From positions 868,001 through 932,000 of the forward strand of contig JBBIUV010000015.1 in NCBI GenBank assembly GCA_037440065.1: 64,000 nucleotides of DNA, given 5' to 3'. The stretch is from UBA1563 sp037440065. Lineage in GTDB: Bacteria; Bacteroidota; Ignavibacteria; Ignavibacteriales; Ignavibacteriaceae. The notes beneath the pieces are model-generated. The model made no database searches. It was not told where the DNA came from and saw only the letters and a program-made list of their open reading frames with translations. Within the stretch, counting starts at the first letter, position 1. Each line of letters starts with the position of its first letter. The translations under genes and the position numbers were made by a program. This document shows positions 23,734 through 33,406 of the stretch, piece after piece.

Positions 23734-26106
23734 TTATTTCAGAACAATAAGCTTCTTTACTGAAATTGCATCAGTGGTTTGCAGTTTATAAAAATATATT
23801 CCCGATGCAAATTTAGAAGCATCAAAAACAATTGAATAATTCCCTTCATTCTTTTCTCCTGCTACAAGTGTTTCCATTTCGGTTCCGAGCACGTCAAAAA
23901 CTTTTAACGTTACAAAACTTTTTTCGGCAAGTGAAAATTGTATAGTTGTTATTGGATTAAAGGGATTCGGGTAATTTTGCTTCAGTTCAAATTGCGTTGG
24001 AATATTTTCATCTTCAACATCAGTTGCAGAAGCGGTTTTAAATCCAAATGAACCCGACCAGAGACTTGCACCGTAATCATTCGATGCGCTCACCCGCCAA
24101 AAGTGATTCTTTAATGGGGTCAAGTTCATAACTTGTAATGAAGTGTCGGTTACAACCGTATCGATTTTCATCGTTTCGGGCGGAAATTGAATTGTGGTTG
24201 CCAATTGGAATCGATATGAGCTTGCGGTTGATTCTTTCATCCATTTGAAGATTGGATTAAGTGAAACATTCGTTGTGGCATGTTTTGGTTCAACAAGAAT
24301 TGGAACGTTTGGAAATCCGGCTTTAAAGGAGAAGGTGGATGAAAAATCGCTGTTAATTCCAAGCCCAATTGCTTTTATCCGCCAGAAATATTTAGTTGAA
24401 GCGAGAATTCCTTTTAGTAAATAAAAGGTATCTTTTATTTCCGGTTTGTTAACGATAAAGGTCGAAGAAAAAGTTGAATCGGTTGACACTTGTATTGCAT
24501 AACCGTATGTATAAGCATCTCCTTTCCAAATTAAACGAACAGAATCCCTTTGACTTTTATCGTCGTTCACCGGAGAAATCAAATTTGGAATCTGCGGTGT
24601 AAAATCAGCGGTATTTAGCAATAGTACATTACTCATCACACTTTCATTCTCCAAACGATCAAATGCAGTAACAACAAAATAATTACCGGATGCAGAAAGG
24701 GGCTTTGCAAATTTTGTTGACAAAGAAGTTTCCCCTGTTGTTCCGAATATTTTGTTCGTTCCCTCAACTGAAGATGGGTTTGTTTCGAACCGGTATACTG
24801 CATATCGTGTGGCGGCTTCCCCATCTGATGCAAGAGAAGGAGCGTTCCAAACAAATTCATATTTCCCGCGCGCTGGATTTAGCTCGTAGCGTAAATTAGT
24901 TGGAGCATTCGGAGGAATCGGGTTAGCTTCTTTCCAATTCATAATCGGGGGTATTGCATACAATCGATTTAAAGAATATTTAAGAGAATCAGTCATCCCT
25001 TTTGGATTTTCTAAAAAATTTGCCGATCTAAAGAAAATACTTCCCTGGCACTTGGGATTGTTCCTGTTAAAATTAACTTCAGAAGGAATTTCATTCGCCC
25101 CGTAGCTACTTGCTTTGTAAGCTGCCTGTCCGACATAAAGATGTCTGTCATAAGCTGCCGTTGAATCAGACCACCAATTATTTAAAGTTGCATAATCTTG
25201 TGCGCCACCGAAAGGCCAATATAGCTGTGGCGCAAGATAATCAACCGAACCATTCTTTAACCAGGAGATTGCATCTGCATAAATTACGTTGTATGCGTCC
25301 ATACCGGTAATACCCGCGGGGATGCCGCTTTTCCAAATTCCAAAAGGACTTACGCCGTATTTTAAATAGGGTTTTATACTTTTAAGAGAATCGCTGATCT
25401 GCGCAATTAAAGCAGTTGTATTCTCTCGTCGCCAATCACCGATATTAGTTATTCCATGATTGTAAAGCTGGAAAGTTGCTGCATCCTGATCAGTAATTTG
25501 ATCCGGGGGATAGGGATAAAAATAATCGTCAAGATGAATCCCGTCGATATCGTATCGTCTTGCAACATCATTAATTATTTTTGTTACATAATCTGTTATT
25601 TCGGGAATTCCCGGATTTAGAAATTTATACGTATTAATTTGGAGAATCCACTCGGGATGTGTTTTTGTAATATGATTTCCAACAAACGGATAAGTTCCGA
25701 TGACCTTTTCGGCACGATAAGGATTTAACCATGCATGTAATTCCATCCCCCGTTTGTGTGATTCATTTATTACAAATTCAAGCGGATCATAAAATGGTGA
25801 AGGAGCAACTCCCTGTTCACCGGTTAAATAATATGACCAAGGCTCAAACTCCGATTGATAAAATGCATCGCACTCAGTTCTGATTTGAAAAAAGACTGCA
25901 TTCACTCCGGAGATTTTTAATTCATCGAGAAGATTGAGTAATTGGGATTGTTGTTCGTTTGTAGTTAATCCCGGTTTAGTAGGCCAATCATAATTTATAA
26001 CTGTAGCGATCCAGGCTCCGCGGAATTCTCTTTTAGGTGGTAACGGTTGAGGAAGGAGATTATTATAGAAAAGAAAAATGAAAAGATAGTAAACAATTTT
26101 TTTCAT
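23734..26106 (-). CDS. Secreted GHL10-type glycosyl hydrolase-like protein with T9SS sorting domain
   Basis: 790 aa. A signal peptide (about 1-20) is followed by a GHL10/DUF187-like TIM barrel (about 28-400): FRGAWIATVINYDWPTK, FQIRTECDAFYQSEFEPWS, HAWLNPYRA and GIHLDDYFYPYP. Fibronectin III-like repeats follow (about 400-690). The last 75 residues are a type A sorting domain (FELKQNYPNPFNPITTIQFS; GIYFYKLQT). It is therefore predicted to be exported by type IX secretion and bound at the surface, acting on glycans; substrate unknown. Confidence 0.93.
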   Translation of the reverse strand: MKKIVYYLFIFLFYNNLLPQPLPPKREFRGAWIATVINYDWPTKPGLTTNEQQSQLLNLLDELKISGVNAVFFQIRTECDAFYQSEFEPWSYYLTGEQGVAPSPFYDPLEFVINESHKRGMELHAWLNPYRAEKVIGTYPFVGNHITKTHPEWILQINTYKFLNPGIPEITDYVTKIINDVARRYDIDGIHLDDYFYPYPPDQITDQDAATFQLYNHGITNIGDWRRENTTALIAQISDSLKSIKPYLKYGVSPFGIWKSGIPAGITGMDAYNVIYADAISWLKNGSVDYLAPQLYWPFGGAQDYATLNNWWSDSTAAYDRHLYVGQAAYKASSYGANEIPSEVNFNRNNPKCQGSIFFRSANFLENPKGMTDSLKYSLNRLYAIPPIMNWKEANPIPPNAPTNLRYELNPARGKYEFVWNAPSLASDGEAATRYAVYRFETNPSSVEGTNKIFGTTGETSLSTKFAKPLSASGNYFVVTAFDRLENESVMSNVLLLNTADFTPQIPNLISPVNDDKSQRDSVRLIWKGDAYTYGYAIQVSTDSTFSSTFIVNKPEIKDTFYLLKGILASTKYFWRIKAIGLGINSDFSSTFSFKAGFPNVPILVEPKHATTNVSLNPIFKWMKESTASSYRFQLATTIQFPPETMKIDTVVTDTSLQVMNLTPLKNHFWRVSASNDYGASLWSGSFGFKTASATDVEDENIPTQFELKQNYPNPFNPITTIQFSLAEKSFVTLKVFDVLGTEMETLVAGEKNEGNYSIVFDASKFASGIYFYKLQTTDAISVKKLIVLK

Positions 26107-26222
26107 GACTGCCTCATGTTTAATTTAAATAAAATTATAATCTGCCTGAAGTATGTTCAGCCAAGATTGAATGCCATCTTTTCGAAATAGTAGTACTTTG
26201 GTTTGTAAACCGGATTTACCTT

Positions 26223-26933
26223 TTATTTGATGAGCCTCATCATTTCCTGAACGGCTTCTTTAAGTCCAACAAAAACTGCACGGGCAATTACGGATTGTCC
26301 GATGCTTACCTCATCAATTCCTTCAACTTCGCGGAAAATTTTAATGTTTGAATAATTCAGACCATGTCCGGCGTTTACACCAAGTCCAAGTTTCTTTGCA
26401 TGCTTTGCGGCTAATCTTATTTTTTCCAACTCATCAAATTTATCTGCTTCAGTTAAAGCATTTGCAAAAGTTCCCGTATGGATTTCGATATAATCGGATT
26501 CAATTTCGGCTGCCGCATCAATTTGATCTATTTCCGGTTCAATAAAAAGAGAAACTTCAATTTCACGTTTGTGTAATTCTTTGATTGTTGATTTAAGAAG
26601 ACTGATGGAATCAATAACGTTGATGCCTCCTTCGGTAGTAAGTTCCTGCCGTTTTTCCGGGACGATAGTTGCGAGTTCGGGTTGAACATCGCATGCAATA
26701 CCGATAATCTCATCCACTGCCGCCATTTCCAGGTCGAGTTTTGTTGTAACTAATTCGCGAAGCAACCGAAGATCTCTCTCATTAATGTGTCTTCTATCTT
26801 CGCGTAAATGGACGACGATTCCATCAACTCCAAATTGTTCGGCTAACAATGCCGCAGTTACCGGCTCAGGTTGAATTTCTCCCCGCGCATTTCTTAAAAC
26901 TGCAATATGATCTATGTTCAATGAAAATCTCAT
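26223..26933 (-). CDS. pdxJ: Pyridoxine 5'-phosphate synthase
   Basis: Condenses 1-deoxyxylulose 5-phosphate with aminoacetone 3-phosphate to pyridoxine 5'-phosphate. The start at 26931-26933 (MRFSLNIDHIAVLRNARG) has GAGG six nt upstream and gives 236 aa, the family length. Frames that start 6 or 12 nt earlier overlap this site. VVHLREDRRHI, EVSLFIEP and VNAGHGLN are family signatures. It stands alone on the minus strand. Confidence 0.94.
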   Translation of the reverse strand: MRFSLNIDHIAVLRNARGEIQPEPVTAALLAEQFGVDGIVVHLREDRRHINERDLRLLRELVTTKLDLEMAAVDEIIGIACDVQPELATIVPEKRQELTTEGGINVIDSISLLKSTIKELHKREIEVSLFIEPEIDQIDAAAEIESDYIEIHTGTFANALTEADKFDELEKIRLAAKHAKKLGLGVNAGHGLNYSNIKIFREVEGIDEVSIGQSVIARAVFVGLKEAVQEMMRLIK

Positions 26934-27244
26934 GCTCATCCTCAAGTTTCTTCTTATTCAAAATGAATTTTGGTTTAGCAAATAAATCGATAAACAAACA
27001 TAAGAATGAATTCAATAATTTGGAACATTGGTAATAGTTTTTGCCTCAAGTAAGTACTTTGCATTTTGCTGGAAACGAATTTTCTCAACTACCATTCAGA
27101 AATAACCAATCGGCAAATTTTATTGTGTAAAAAATAGATTAAGTGTCCAATTCATTAAACACTTACCCGGAAGAAATCATCATTTTCAATAGCTTTTTTT
27201 CGGCATGATGATTGAACCATACAATTAAACATTTGAGGTGTATC
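26934..27244. other. Divergent promoter region, no gene
   Basis: AT-rich spacer between pdxJ and the DUF6600-type gene. Promoters for both directions must lie here; no box or conserved structure stands out. Confidence 0.4.
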
Positions 27245-28483
27245 ATGAAAAAGTTAGTTTTATTAATTGCAGTAATCTCCTTCGTTTTCCTTAACGAAAA
27301 AGTAGAAGCAAAAAATTATCAAGGTGGAATCGGTTTCAACTATTTTTATTCCAGTCTCTCTCCACATGGAAGATGGATCGAGATTGATGATGGACTAGTT
27401 GTCTGGAAACCTAGAATTCATAACCATCATTGGCAACCGTACGACCGCGGTACGTGGATTTGGACAAACGACGGCTGGTACTGGGACTCATACGAACCAT
27501 TTGGATATATTGTTTACCATTACGGACGCTGGCATTATGATAATTATTACGGATGGATTTGGGTTCCGGATTATCAATGGGCACCGGCTTGGGTTGAATG
27601 GCGTTATGATGATGATTACATTGGTTGGGCGCCACTACCCGCTTATGCTGTTTTCAATACCCATTCCGGGATACATTTTTCTCTAAATTTTTCATTCCCT
27701 TTCCATCATTGGCATTTTTTGAAGTACAAACATTTTGGTCATCAGCACGCGTACAACTATTATGTGGGTCCACAGTACAAAGAACGTATTTTTGGAAGGA
27801 CCAAAACGCGTAACGATTATGGATATGAGAAGGAAAGAGTGATCAATCGCGGAGTGGATTTCAGAACAGTTCAAGAAAGAGGTGCAAGAAATCTTCAGCA
27901 AAGGGAATTGGTTAGACGGGATGTTGAATCGATCGATAGAAATTCTGTAATAAAAGGGAAAGAGAGAATTGAAATACTAACTCCCAGAAATCAAGACCAA
28001 AACCGTGATAATAATTTCTCAATTGAACGAGGTGACAGACAGTCTTCACTTAATGTTTCAAAAGTTGAAGTGGGTGAACGGAGAAGAAATCTTGAAAAAA
28101 CTCAACCGGGAAAGGTTGATGAACGGAATAAAGTTAGAACCAACGAAAGAATTATTGAAGACGAAAACAAAATCGATAATCGTAAACCTGCTGCCGAGCA
28201 ATCAGGCAAAGGCATTGAAAGGAAAAGAGAAGGACAACAACAACCAGAAACACAAAGGAACAGACCGGAAGAGATGAGAAGTCGTGAAGTTGTAAGAGAA
28301 AAACCGGTCGAATCAAAACCGACAGAGAGACAACGTGAAATTCAAAATCCAAGAGATAATCGTCCTGCAGAAAGAGCAGTTCCAAATTCTGGTAGAAACA
28401 GCGAACGACGCGAAGCAACACCTCAAAGGAGGAATACAAATCGTGGAGGTGAAGAAGAAAGAGTCAAAGAGCGCAGAAGATAG
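27245..28483 (+). CDS. DUF6600-type secreted protein with charged disordered tail
   Basis: 412 aa from the ATG at 27245 (GAGGTG site upstream); an in-frame start 33 nt earlier lacks a signal peptide. Signal peptide 1-23, then a very aromatic region (about 30-170) with repeated Tyr/Trp strings such as GTWIWTNDGWYWDSYEPFG and HYGRWHYDNYYGW, typical of the DUF6600 group. From about 190 to the end it is Arg/Glu/Asn/Gln-rich and probably disordered. Predicted periplasmic or surface; function unknown. Confidence 0.78.
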   Translation: MKKLVLLIAVISFVFLNEKVEAKNYQGGIGFNYFYSSLSPHGRWIEIDDGLVVWKPRIHNHHWQPYDRGTWIWTNDGWYWDSYEPFGYIVYHYGRWHYDNYYGWIWVPDYQWAPAWVEWRYDDDYIGWAPLPAYAVFNTHSGIHFSLNFSFPFHHWHFLKYKHFGHQHAYNYYVGPQYKERIFGRTKTRNDYGYEKERVINRGVDFRTVQERGARNLQQRELVRRDVESIDRNSVIKGKERIEILTPRNQDQNRDNNFSIERGDRQSSLNVSKVEVGERRRNLEKTQPGKVDERNKVRTNERIIEDENKIDNRKPAAEQSGKGIERKREGQQQPETQRNRPEEMRSREVVREKPVESKPTERQREIQNPRDNRPAERAVPNSGRNSERREATPQRRNTNRGGEEERVKERRR

Positions 28484-28516
28484 TTATCAGAATTAGGAAT
28501 TTTGAATAGAGTTATT

Positions 28517-28559
28517 ATACCGGTCTTTATTTAGAAAATTAAAGATCGGTATTTTTTTT
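28517..28559 (+). terminator. Terminator after the DUF6600-type gene
   Basis: 13-bp stem ATACCGGTCTTTA (28517-28529) / TAAAGATCGGTAT (28540-28552) with one G-T wobble, followed by a T-run to 28559. It lies between convergent genes. Confidence 0.8.
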
Positions 28560-28609
28560 GAATGATTGTAACCTGACGAAGGATACTATAAGAAATATTA
28601 AAGAAGATT

Positions 28610-30040
28610 TTATGCGGGGAGAAAAATCGTAAAGGTTGTTTCTTTATTTGGGATTGAATTAACGGAAATTGTTCCATCATGCCACTCAACAATAGATTTT
28701 ACAACCGAAAGGCCGAGACCAATTCCACCAGTCTTCCGATTCCGTGAATTTTCTATTCTGTAAAACCGGTCGAAAATTTTAGAAATTTCTTCGCTTGGTA
28801 TTCCTTCCCCCTTGTTGGATACTGAAATGCGGATTTGTTTTTCAAGTTTAACACAATTCACTTCAACAGTTTGATTTTCTTCCCCATATTTGATTGCATT
28901 ATCGACCAGATTGGAAATTACCTGCTGCATTGTTGTTTTATCGACGACCAATTTTATATCCTCACCGCAATTTACTAACAACGAAATATTCTTCTCTTTC
29001 CCAAGAATTTTAAGACCCTGAATTATTTGATTCAAGAATTGCGATGCATTGATTTCGGTTTTTACCAACTGAATTTTTGTATGATCAACTTTTGCGATGA
29101 AGAAAAGATTATCGACTATTTTTATTAAGCGAAGCGTTTCTTCAAAATTGCTTTCTAAAATTTCTTTGTACACTTCCGGAGTTTTTTCTGACTTAAGTGC
29201 AACTTCGAGTTCACCCCGGAGAATTGTGAGCGGAGTTTTTAATTCATGCGCAGCAGAAAGTGAAAATTGATTCATGTAATCGACAGAAAGCTTAATTCGT
29301 GCGATCATGTTATTCATCGTTCGAACCAATCTTCCATATTCATCGTGATATTGTTCTCCGTCAATTTTTAGATCGAGATTCTGAGCAGTGATTTCCTCAG
29401 TCTTTTTTATTATCCGATCAATACGAGAAAGTGCGCTTGCAGAAATTGCTGCGCCGCCTAAAATGGAGATCAACAAAAATATTGGCGCTAAAATTAGATA
29501 GAGATTTTTAAGGGTATCAAGTGTTTGGATTATGTGCTCTTTTGGGAATGCTACAATAATTTGGAAATTTGCTTCGTTTGCAACTGCACACCTAATTAAA
29601 CTTTCACTCAACGTGGAGTCTTGAAAATCAAAAAGATGCATTTTCTCCGTTTGTTTTGAACAGAAAAGTTTATGTTGTGACAAACTAGCTGATTTAAAAA
29701 TAATTTTCCCATTTCTAGAAATCTGGATGAAAGTGTTCCGCCTGTTCAAAGCAACCGCATCATAAATAATGTCCCACATCAGATCTTCTTCACTTGTAAA
29801 AACCGAATCTGGTGTAAATGTTTCTATGTCGATATGTTTTTCAATCACTACTTTTTTAATTGCGTTGGCTTGGCTAAGTAGTGACGAATCTAGACTTTCG
29901 TTAAGGTTTCTGTAAAGATAAAAATAGATACCAAGACCAAGGAGTATTTCAAGAAGTGTAAAAACGAAAACATACCAAAGAGTAGTTTTAAATCGAGTAG
30001 TAAAAACAAAATGAGAAATATTTTTTAAGAACTTGATCAT
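28610..30040 (-). CDS. Two-component sensor histidine kinase
   Basis: 476 aa, inner-membrane receptor kinase. TM1 about 20-42, periplasmic sensor about 43-178, TM2 about 180-203, HAMP about 203-255. HisKA has H265 in SAAHELKTPLTILRGE; the ATPase domain has N381 (NLVDNAIKYG), GEGIP and GGIGLGLS. Closest in layout to CusS/QseC-type kinases paired with OmpR regulators. Its start overlaps the regulator's end by 4 nt. The signal cannot be told; the sensor shows no known domain. Confidence 0.93.
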   Translation of the reverse strand: MIKFLKNISHFVFTTRFKTTLWYVFVFTLLEILLGLGIYFYLYRNLNESLDSSLLSQANAIKKVVIEKHIDIETFTPDSVFTSEEDLMWDIIYDAVALNRRNTFIQISRNGKIIFKSASLSQHKLFCSKQTEKMHLFDFQDSTLSESLIRCAVANEANFQIIVAFPKEHIIQTLDTLKNLYLILAPIFLLISILGGAAISASALSRIDRIIKKTEEITAQNLDLKIDGEQYHDEYGRLVRTMNNMIARIKLSVDYMNQFSLSAAHELKTPLTILRGELEVALKSEKTPEVYKEILESNFEETLRLIKIVDNLFFIAKVDHTKIQLVKTEINASQFLNQIIQGLKILGKEKNISLLVNCGEDIKLVVDKTTMQQVISNLVDNAIKYGEENQTVEVNCVKLEKQIRISVSNKGEGIPSEEISKIFDRFYRIENSRNRKTGGIGLGLSVVKSIVEWHDGTISVNSIPNKETTFTIFLPA

Positions 30041-30714
30041 GGTGCTGGTTCTTTTATCATGTATCCCGAACCACGAATTGTGTAAATAAGTTGTTGATCA
30101 AATCCGGTTTCTATTTTTGCACGGAGTTTATTGATATATACTTCAATAACGTTTGAACCGGTATCGAAATGGTAATCGTAAATATTTTCTAATAATTTCG
30201 TTCTTGATACAATAGAGTTTTTATGAAGTAGTAAAAGTTCAAGAATAGCATATTCTTTCTGTGTTAAAACTATTTCTTTTCCAGCGCGCACAACCTTATG
30301 TTTTTTCTGATCGAATTCCAAATCTGCAATGTGTAAGATAGAAGACAGATTTCCTTCGTTTCTTCTTGTTAGAGCTCTTACTCTTGCAAGCAGTTCTTCA
30401 AAAGCGAATGGTTTAGTGAGATAATCATCGGCTCCGGCATCCAATCCGGCCACTTTGTCTTTAACAGCATCCTTAACTGTTAGTAGCAGAATAGGAGTGG
30501 TTATTTTTTTATCTCTAAGATAGTGAGTGAGCGTAATTCCGTCAAGAAAGGGGAGCATAATGTCGGATATAATGATATCATAATTTTCGGCACATGCTAA
30601 ATTGAATCCCTCTTTCCCATCATATGCCACATCAACCGTAAAAAATTCTTCTTCCAATCCTTTTTTAATAAAGGAAGCTACTTTTTTTTCGTCTTCGATA
30701 AGTAATATTTTCAT
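30037..30714 (-). CDS. OmpR-family response regulator
   Basis: 225 aa. Receiver domain (1-115) with phosphoacceptor D51 in IIISDIMLP, acidic pocket EDE at 7-9 and switch Lys in LTKPF. A winged-helix DNA-binding domain (about 128-222) ends with VIEVYINKLRAKI and LIYTIRGSGYMI. It works with the overlapping kinase gene. It lies just downstream of the small secreted Lys-rich gene, with a hairpin between them. Confidence 0.95.
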   Translation of the reverse strand: MKILLIEDEKKVASFIKKGLEEEFFTVDVAYDGKEGFNLACAENYDIIISDIMLPFLDGITLTHYLRDKKITTPILLLTVKDAVKDKVAGLDAGADDYLTKPFAFEELLARVRALTRRNEGNLSSILHIADLEFDQKKHKVVRAGKEIVLTQKEYAILELLLLHKNSIVSRTKLLENIYDYHFDTGSNVIEVYINKLRAKIETGFDQQLIYTIRGSGYMIKEPAP

Positions 30715-30728
30715 AGATTTAAAATAAA

Positions 30729-30756
30729 AAAAGGAGAGCTTAAAAACTCTCCTTTT
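30729..30756 (-). terminator. Hairpin terminator between small secreted gene and two-component genes
   Basis: Perfect 10-bp stem AAAAGGAGAG (30729-30738) / CTCTCCTTTT (30747-30756), with T-rich ends on the minus strand. It should end the small gene's transcript. Only 14 nt separate it from the regulator start, so readthrough may set expression of the two-component genes. Confidence 0.75.
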
Positions 30757-30772
30757 GTCTTTCTAATTGAAA

Positions 30773-31000
30773 TTATTTTTTATCTGCTGCCGCATCAACT
30801 TTTTTAGCTGCCTTTTTAACTTTATGTTTAGCAACTTTTTCAGCTGCCGGAGCAACTTCTTTTTTAGCAGTTTCTGCTTTTACTTCAACTTTTTCAGCTT
30901 TAGCCTTTGCAGCTTTTACAGGTTTTTGGGTCTCTTGCGCAAAAGATACTATTGAAAAAGAAAAAGCAACTACGAGCATTAGAGCAAATAAACGTCTCAT
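30773..31000 (-). CDS. Small secreted Lys/Ala-rich protein
   Basis: 75 aa from the ATG at 30998-31000, with an AAGGA site; the 17 extra upstream codons in frame lack a signal-peptide layout. Signal peptide MRRLFALMLVVAFSFSIVSFA, then about 53 residues almost entirely Ala, Lys, Glu and Val (KAAKAKAEKVEVKAETAKKE and similar). The composition is histone H1-like but exported. It is likely a disordered or helical periplasmic polycation; function unknown. Next to an OmpR/kinase pair, it may be a target or partner. Confidence 0.75.
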   Translation of the reverse strand: MRRLFALMLVVAFSFSIVSFAQETQKPVKAAKAKAEKVEVKAETAKKEVAPAAEKVAKHKVKKAAKKVDAAADKK

Positions 31001-31218
31001 TATTTTGATCCTTTTTATTGTTTGTGAAAATTTACAAATGAAACTTACCATAGAAACCTTAAGTGAATATTAATGCTATATTAATATTTTTTAATAATTC
31101 TTTCGTTGAAGTTTAGCAACATTTATTAAATGCGAGGCAGTTTTCGCCTTTATCTTTTTAGCTTAATAAAACATTTCATATATTTGAGATAAAAATTCAG
31201 AAAATTCTACCAAAATCG

Positions 31219-32514
31219 ATGCAGAAAATATACATTAGCGAACTTGCGAATTACGTCGGGCAAGAAATCACCATTCAAGGTTGGCTTTACCATAAGCGTT
31301 CAAGCGGAAAATTAAGATTTTTGGTTTTACGTGATGGTTCCGGCTATTTACAGTGTGTTTATTTTAAAGGAAACGTTACACCTGAAGTGTTTGATCTTAG
31401 TGATAGAATCGGGCAAGAATCTGCAATTGAAGTAACCGGCAAAGTAAAAGCTGAGCCACGTGCTGTTGGTGGTTACGAACTGGATGCAGTAAATCTGACA
31501 GTTCTTCACGAAACACATGATTATCCGATTACTCCAAAAGATCACGGAATTGAGTTTTTAATGGATAACCGGCATCTTTGGTTGCGTTCAAGCAGGCAGG
31601 TTGCTATTATGAAAATCCGTCACAGAATTGTAAAAGCGATCCGCGACTTTTTCGACAATAAAGGCTTCACTTTGATGGATGCGCCGATCTTAACTCCGGC
31701 TGCGTGCGAAGGAACTTCAACGCTTTTTGAAACAGAATATTTTGATCTGGGAAAAGCCTATTTAACACAATCAGGTCAATTATACGCCGAAGCCGGTGCT
31801 TTAGCATTGGGAAGAGTTTATACATTCGGCCCTACCTTTCGTGCGGAAAAATCTAAAACAAGAAGACACCTAACAGAATTCTGGATGGTTGAACCTGAAG
31901 TAGCTTTTGCAGATTTAAATGATGATATGGATTTGGCGGAAGAATTTTTAGAATATATTGTTCAATCCGTGTTAACCGATCGAGCCGAAGAATTAAAAAC
32001 TTTGGAACGCGACACGACCAAACTTCAAAATGTAAAAAGACCTTTCCCAAGAATTACGTATGACGAAGCTGTGGAAATCCTAAAGAAAAACGGTGTAGAC
32101 TTTGAATATGGAAATGATCTCGGTGCTGCCGATGAAACAGTCGTTTCAAGTCAATACGATAGACCGGTGATGGTACATCGTTATCCTTCTGAAGTAAAAG
32201 CATTTTATATGAAACGCGATCCTGAAAATCCAAAATTAGCTTTAGCGGTGGATGTTCTTGCCCCCGAAGGATACGGAGAAATTATCGGCGGAAGCCAAAG
32301 AGAAGATGATCTTGATTTATTGCTTTCTAGAATTAAAGAACATAATCTTCCGCAAAGTGCGTTCGAATGGTATCTCGATTTACGCCGTTTCGGCTCTGTT
32401 CCACATGCAGGTTTCGGGCTTGGATTAGAAAGAACAGTCACCTGGATTTGCGGTCTTGATCATTTACGGGAAACTATTCCTTTCCCAAGAATGATTTACC
32501 GGAATACTCCGTAG
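31219..32514 (+). CDS. asnS: Asparaginyl-tRNA synthetase
   Basis: Class II synthetase, 431 aa, charges tRNA-Asn. The N-terminal OB anticodon-binding domain (about 1-105) shows VTIQGWLYHKRSSGKLRFLVLRDG-like strands. The catalytic domain has motif 2 FRAEKSKTRRHLTEFWMVEPE and motif 3 GFGLGLERTVTWICG. HLTEFWMVEPE and AEAGALALGRVYTFGPTF fit AsnRS rather than AspRS. It lies just before nuoJ with only 30 nt between, so it may be co-transcribed. Confidence 0.94.
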   Translation: MQKIYISELANYVGQEITIQGWLYHKRSSGKLRFLVLRDGSGYLQCVYFKGNVTPEVFDLSDRIGQESAIEVTGKVKAEPRAVGGYELDAVNLTVLHETHDYPITPKDHGIEFLMDNRHLWLRSSRQVAIMKIRHRIVKAIRDFFDNKGFTLMDAPILTPAACEGTSTLFETEYFDLGKAYLTQSGQLYAEAGALALGRVYTFGPTFRAEKSKTRRHLTEFWMVEPEVAFADLNDDMDLAEEFLEYIVQSVLTDRAEELKTLERDTTKLQNVKRPFPRITYDEAVEILKKNGVDFEYGNDLGAADETVVSSQYDRPVMVHRYPSEVKAFYMKRDPENPKLALAVDVLAPEGYGEIIGGSQREDDLDLLLSRIKEHNLPQSAFEWYLDLRRFGSVPHAGFGLGLERTVTWICGLDHLRETIPFPRMIYRNTP

Positions 32515-32544
32515 AATTAGGAATCTTAAAATTAATAGAAATAA

Positions 32545-33063
32545 ATGATAACATTACAAATTATTCTATTTTCAGTTTTTGCATTTATTGCAGTGGTTAC
32601 TTCAATACTAGTGGTCACAAGAAAGAATCCAATTATTTCAGCACTCTTTCTTGTCTTGAACTTCGCAGCTTTGGCAGGTATTTACCTTCTGTTGAATGCC
32701 CAGTTTATCGCGGTGGTTCAGGTTATAGTTTATGCAGGCGCCATAATGGTTCTTTTCTTATTCGTGATCATGCTGCTTCGTCCTGAACACGAAAAAAACT
32801 TTTTTGAAGAAAATCCCAAAATGAAGTGGCTCGCCCTCGCAGTAGGAGCGGTGGTTTTCTTTCAACTAATTTATACTATCTTTTTCGCAAAACTTTCTAC
32901 TGCAATACATCAAAATGGAGAGAAAAGTGTTGATATCGGAACGATTGAAAGTATTGGCAGAGGATTGTTTACAACATATTTAATCCCTTTTGAAGCTGCA
33001 GGATTTTTATTACTTGCGGCGGCAATCGGTGCATTAGTTTTAGCAAAAAAACATTTTGATTGA
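32545..33063 (+). CDS. nuoJ: NADH-quinone oxidoreductase subunit J
   Basis: Membrane-arm subunit of complex I, 172 aa, five hydrophobic helices. The conserved third helix reads VVQVIVYAGAIMVLFLFVIMLL, the family's proton-channel pi-bulge region. First gene of the second nuo block, after asnS; nuoI, usually just before it, is missing. It overlaps or abuts nuoK. Confidence 0.95.
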   Translation: MITLQIILFSVFAFIAVVTSILVVTRKNPIISALFLVLNFAALAGIYLLLNAQFIAVVQVIVYAGAIMVLFLFVIMLLRPEHEKNFFEENPKMKWLALAVGAVVFFQLIYTIFFAKLSTAIHQNGEKSVDIGTIESIGRGLFTTYLIPFEAAGFLLLAAAIGALVLAKKHFD

Positions 33064-33065
33064 TT

Positions 33066-33368
33066 ATGATCCCAATTGAATTTTATCTTATTCTTAGTGC
33101 GTTTATGTTTATCTCCGGTGTTGTTGGAGTTTTAACCCGTAAAAATGCAATCATCGTATTCATGTCGATTGAATTGATGTTGAACGCAGCAAATTTATCG
33201 TTTGTTACTTTCTCATCTTTTCTCGGAAATAACATCGGCCAGCTTTTTGTATTTTTTGTGATGACGGTTGCCGCCGCTGAATCAGCGGTTGGTTTGGCAA
33301 TTATCATCGCTCTCTTCAGAAATAAATTGACAATTAACATTGACGAAATCAATATTCTTAAATGGTAA
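33066..33368 (+). CDS. nuoK: NADH-quinone oxidoreductase subunit K
   Basis: Small membrane subunit homologous to MrpC, 100 aa from the ATG at 33066; an upstream TTG at 33060 overlaps the nuoJ stop. Three helices; the conserved membrane glutamates lie in FMSIELMLNAANL and AAAESAVGLAIIIALF. Takes part in proton transfer between antiporter-like subunits. 38 nt before nuoL. Confidence 0.95.
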   Translation: MIPIEFYLILSAFMFISGVVGVLTRKNAIIVFMSIELMLNAANLSFVTFSSFLGNNIGQLFVFFVMTVAAAESAVGLAIIIALFRNKLTINIDEINILKW

Positions 33369-33406
33369 CTGCCTTGTAAGGCAAGTAATAAATTAAACAG
33401 TAGTTC

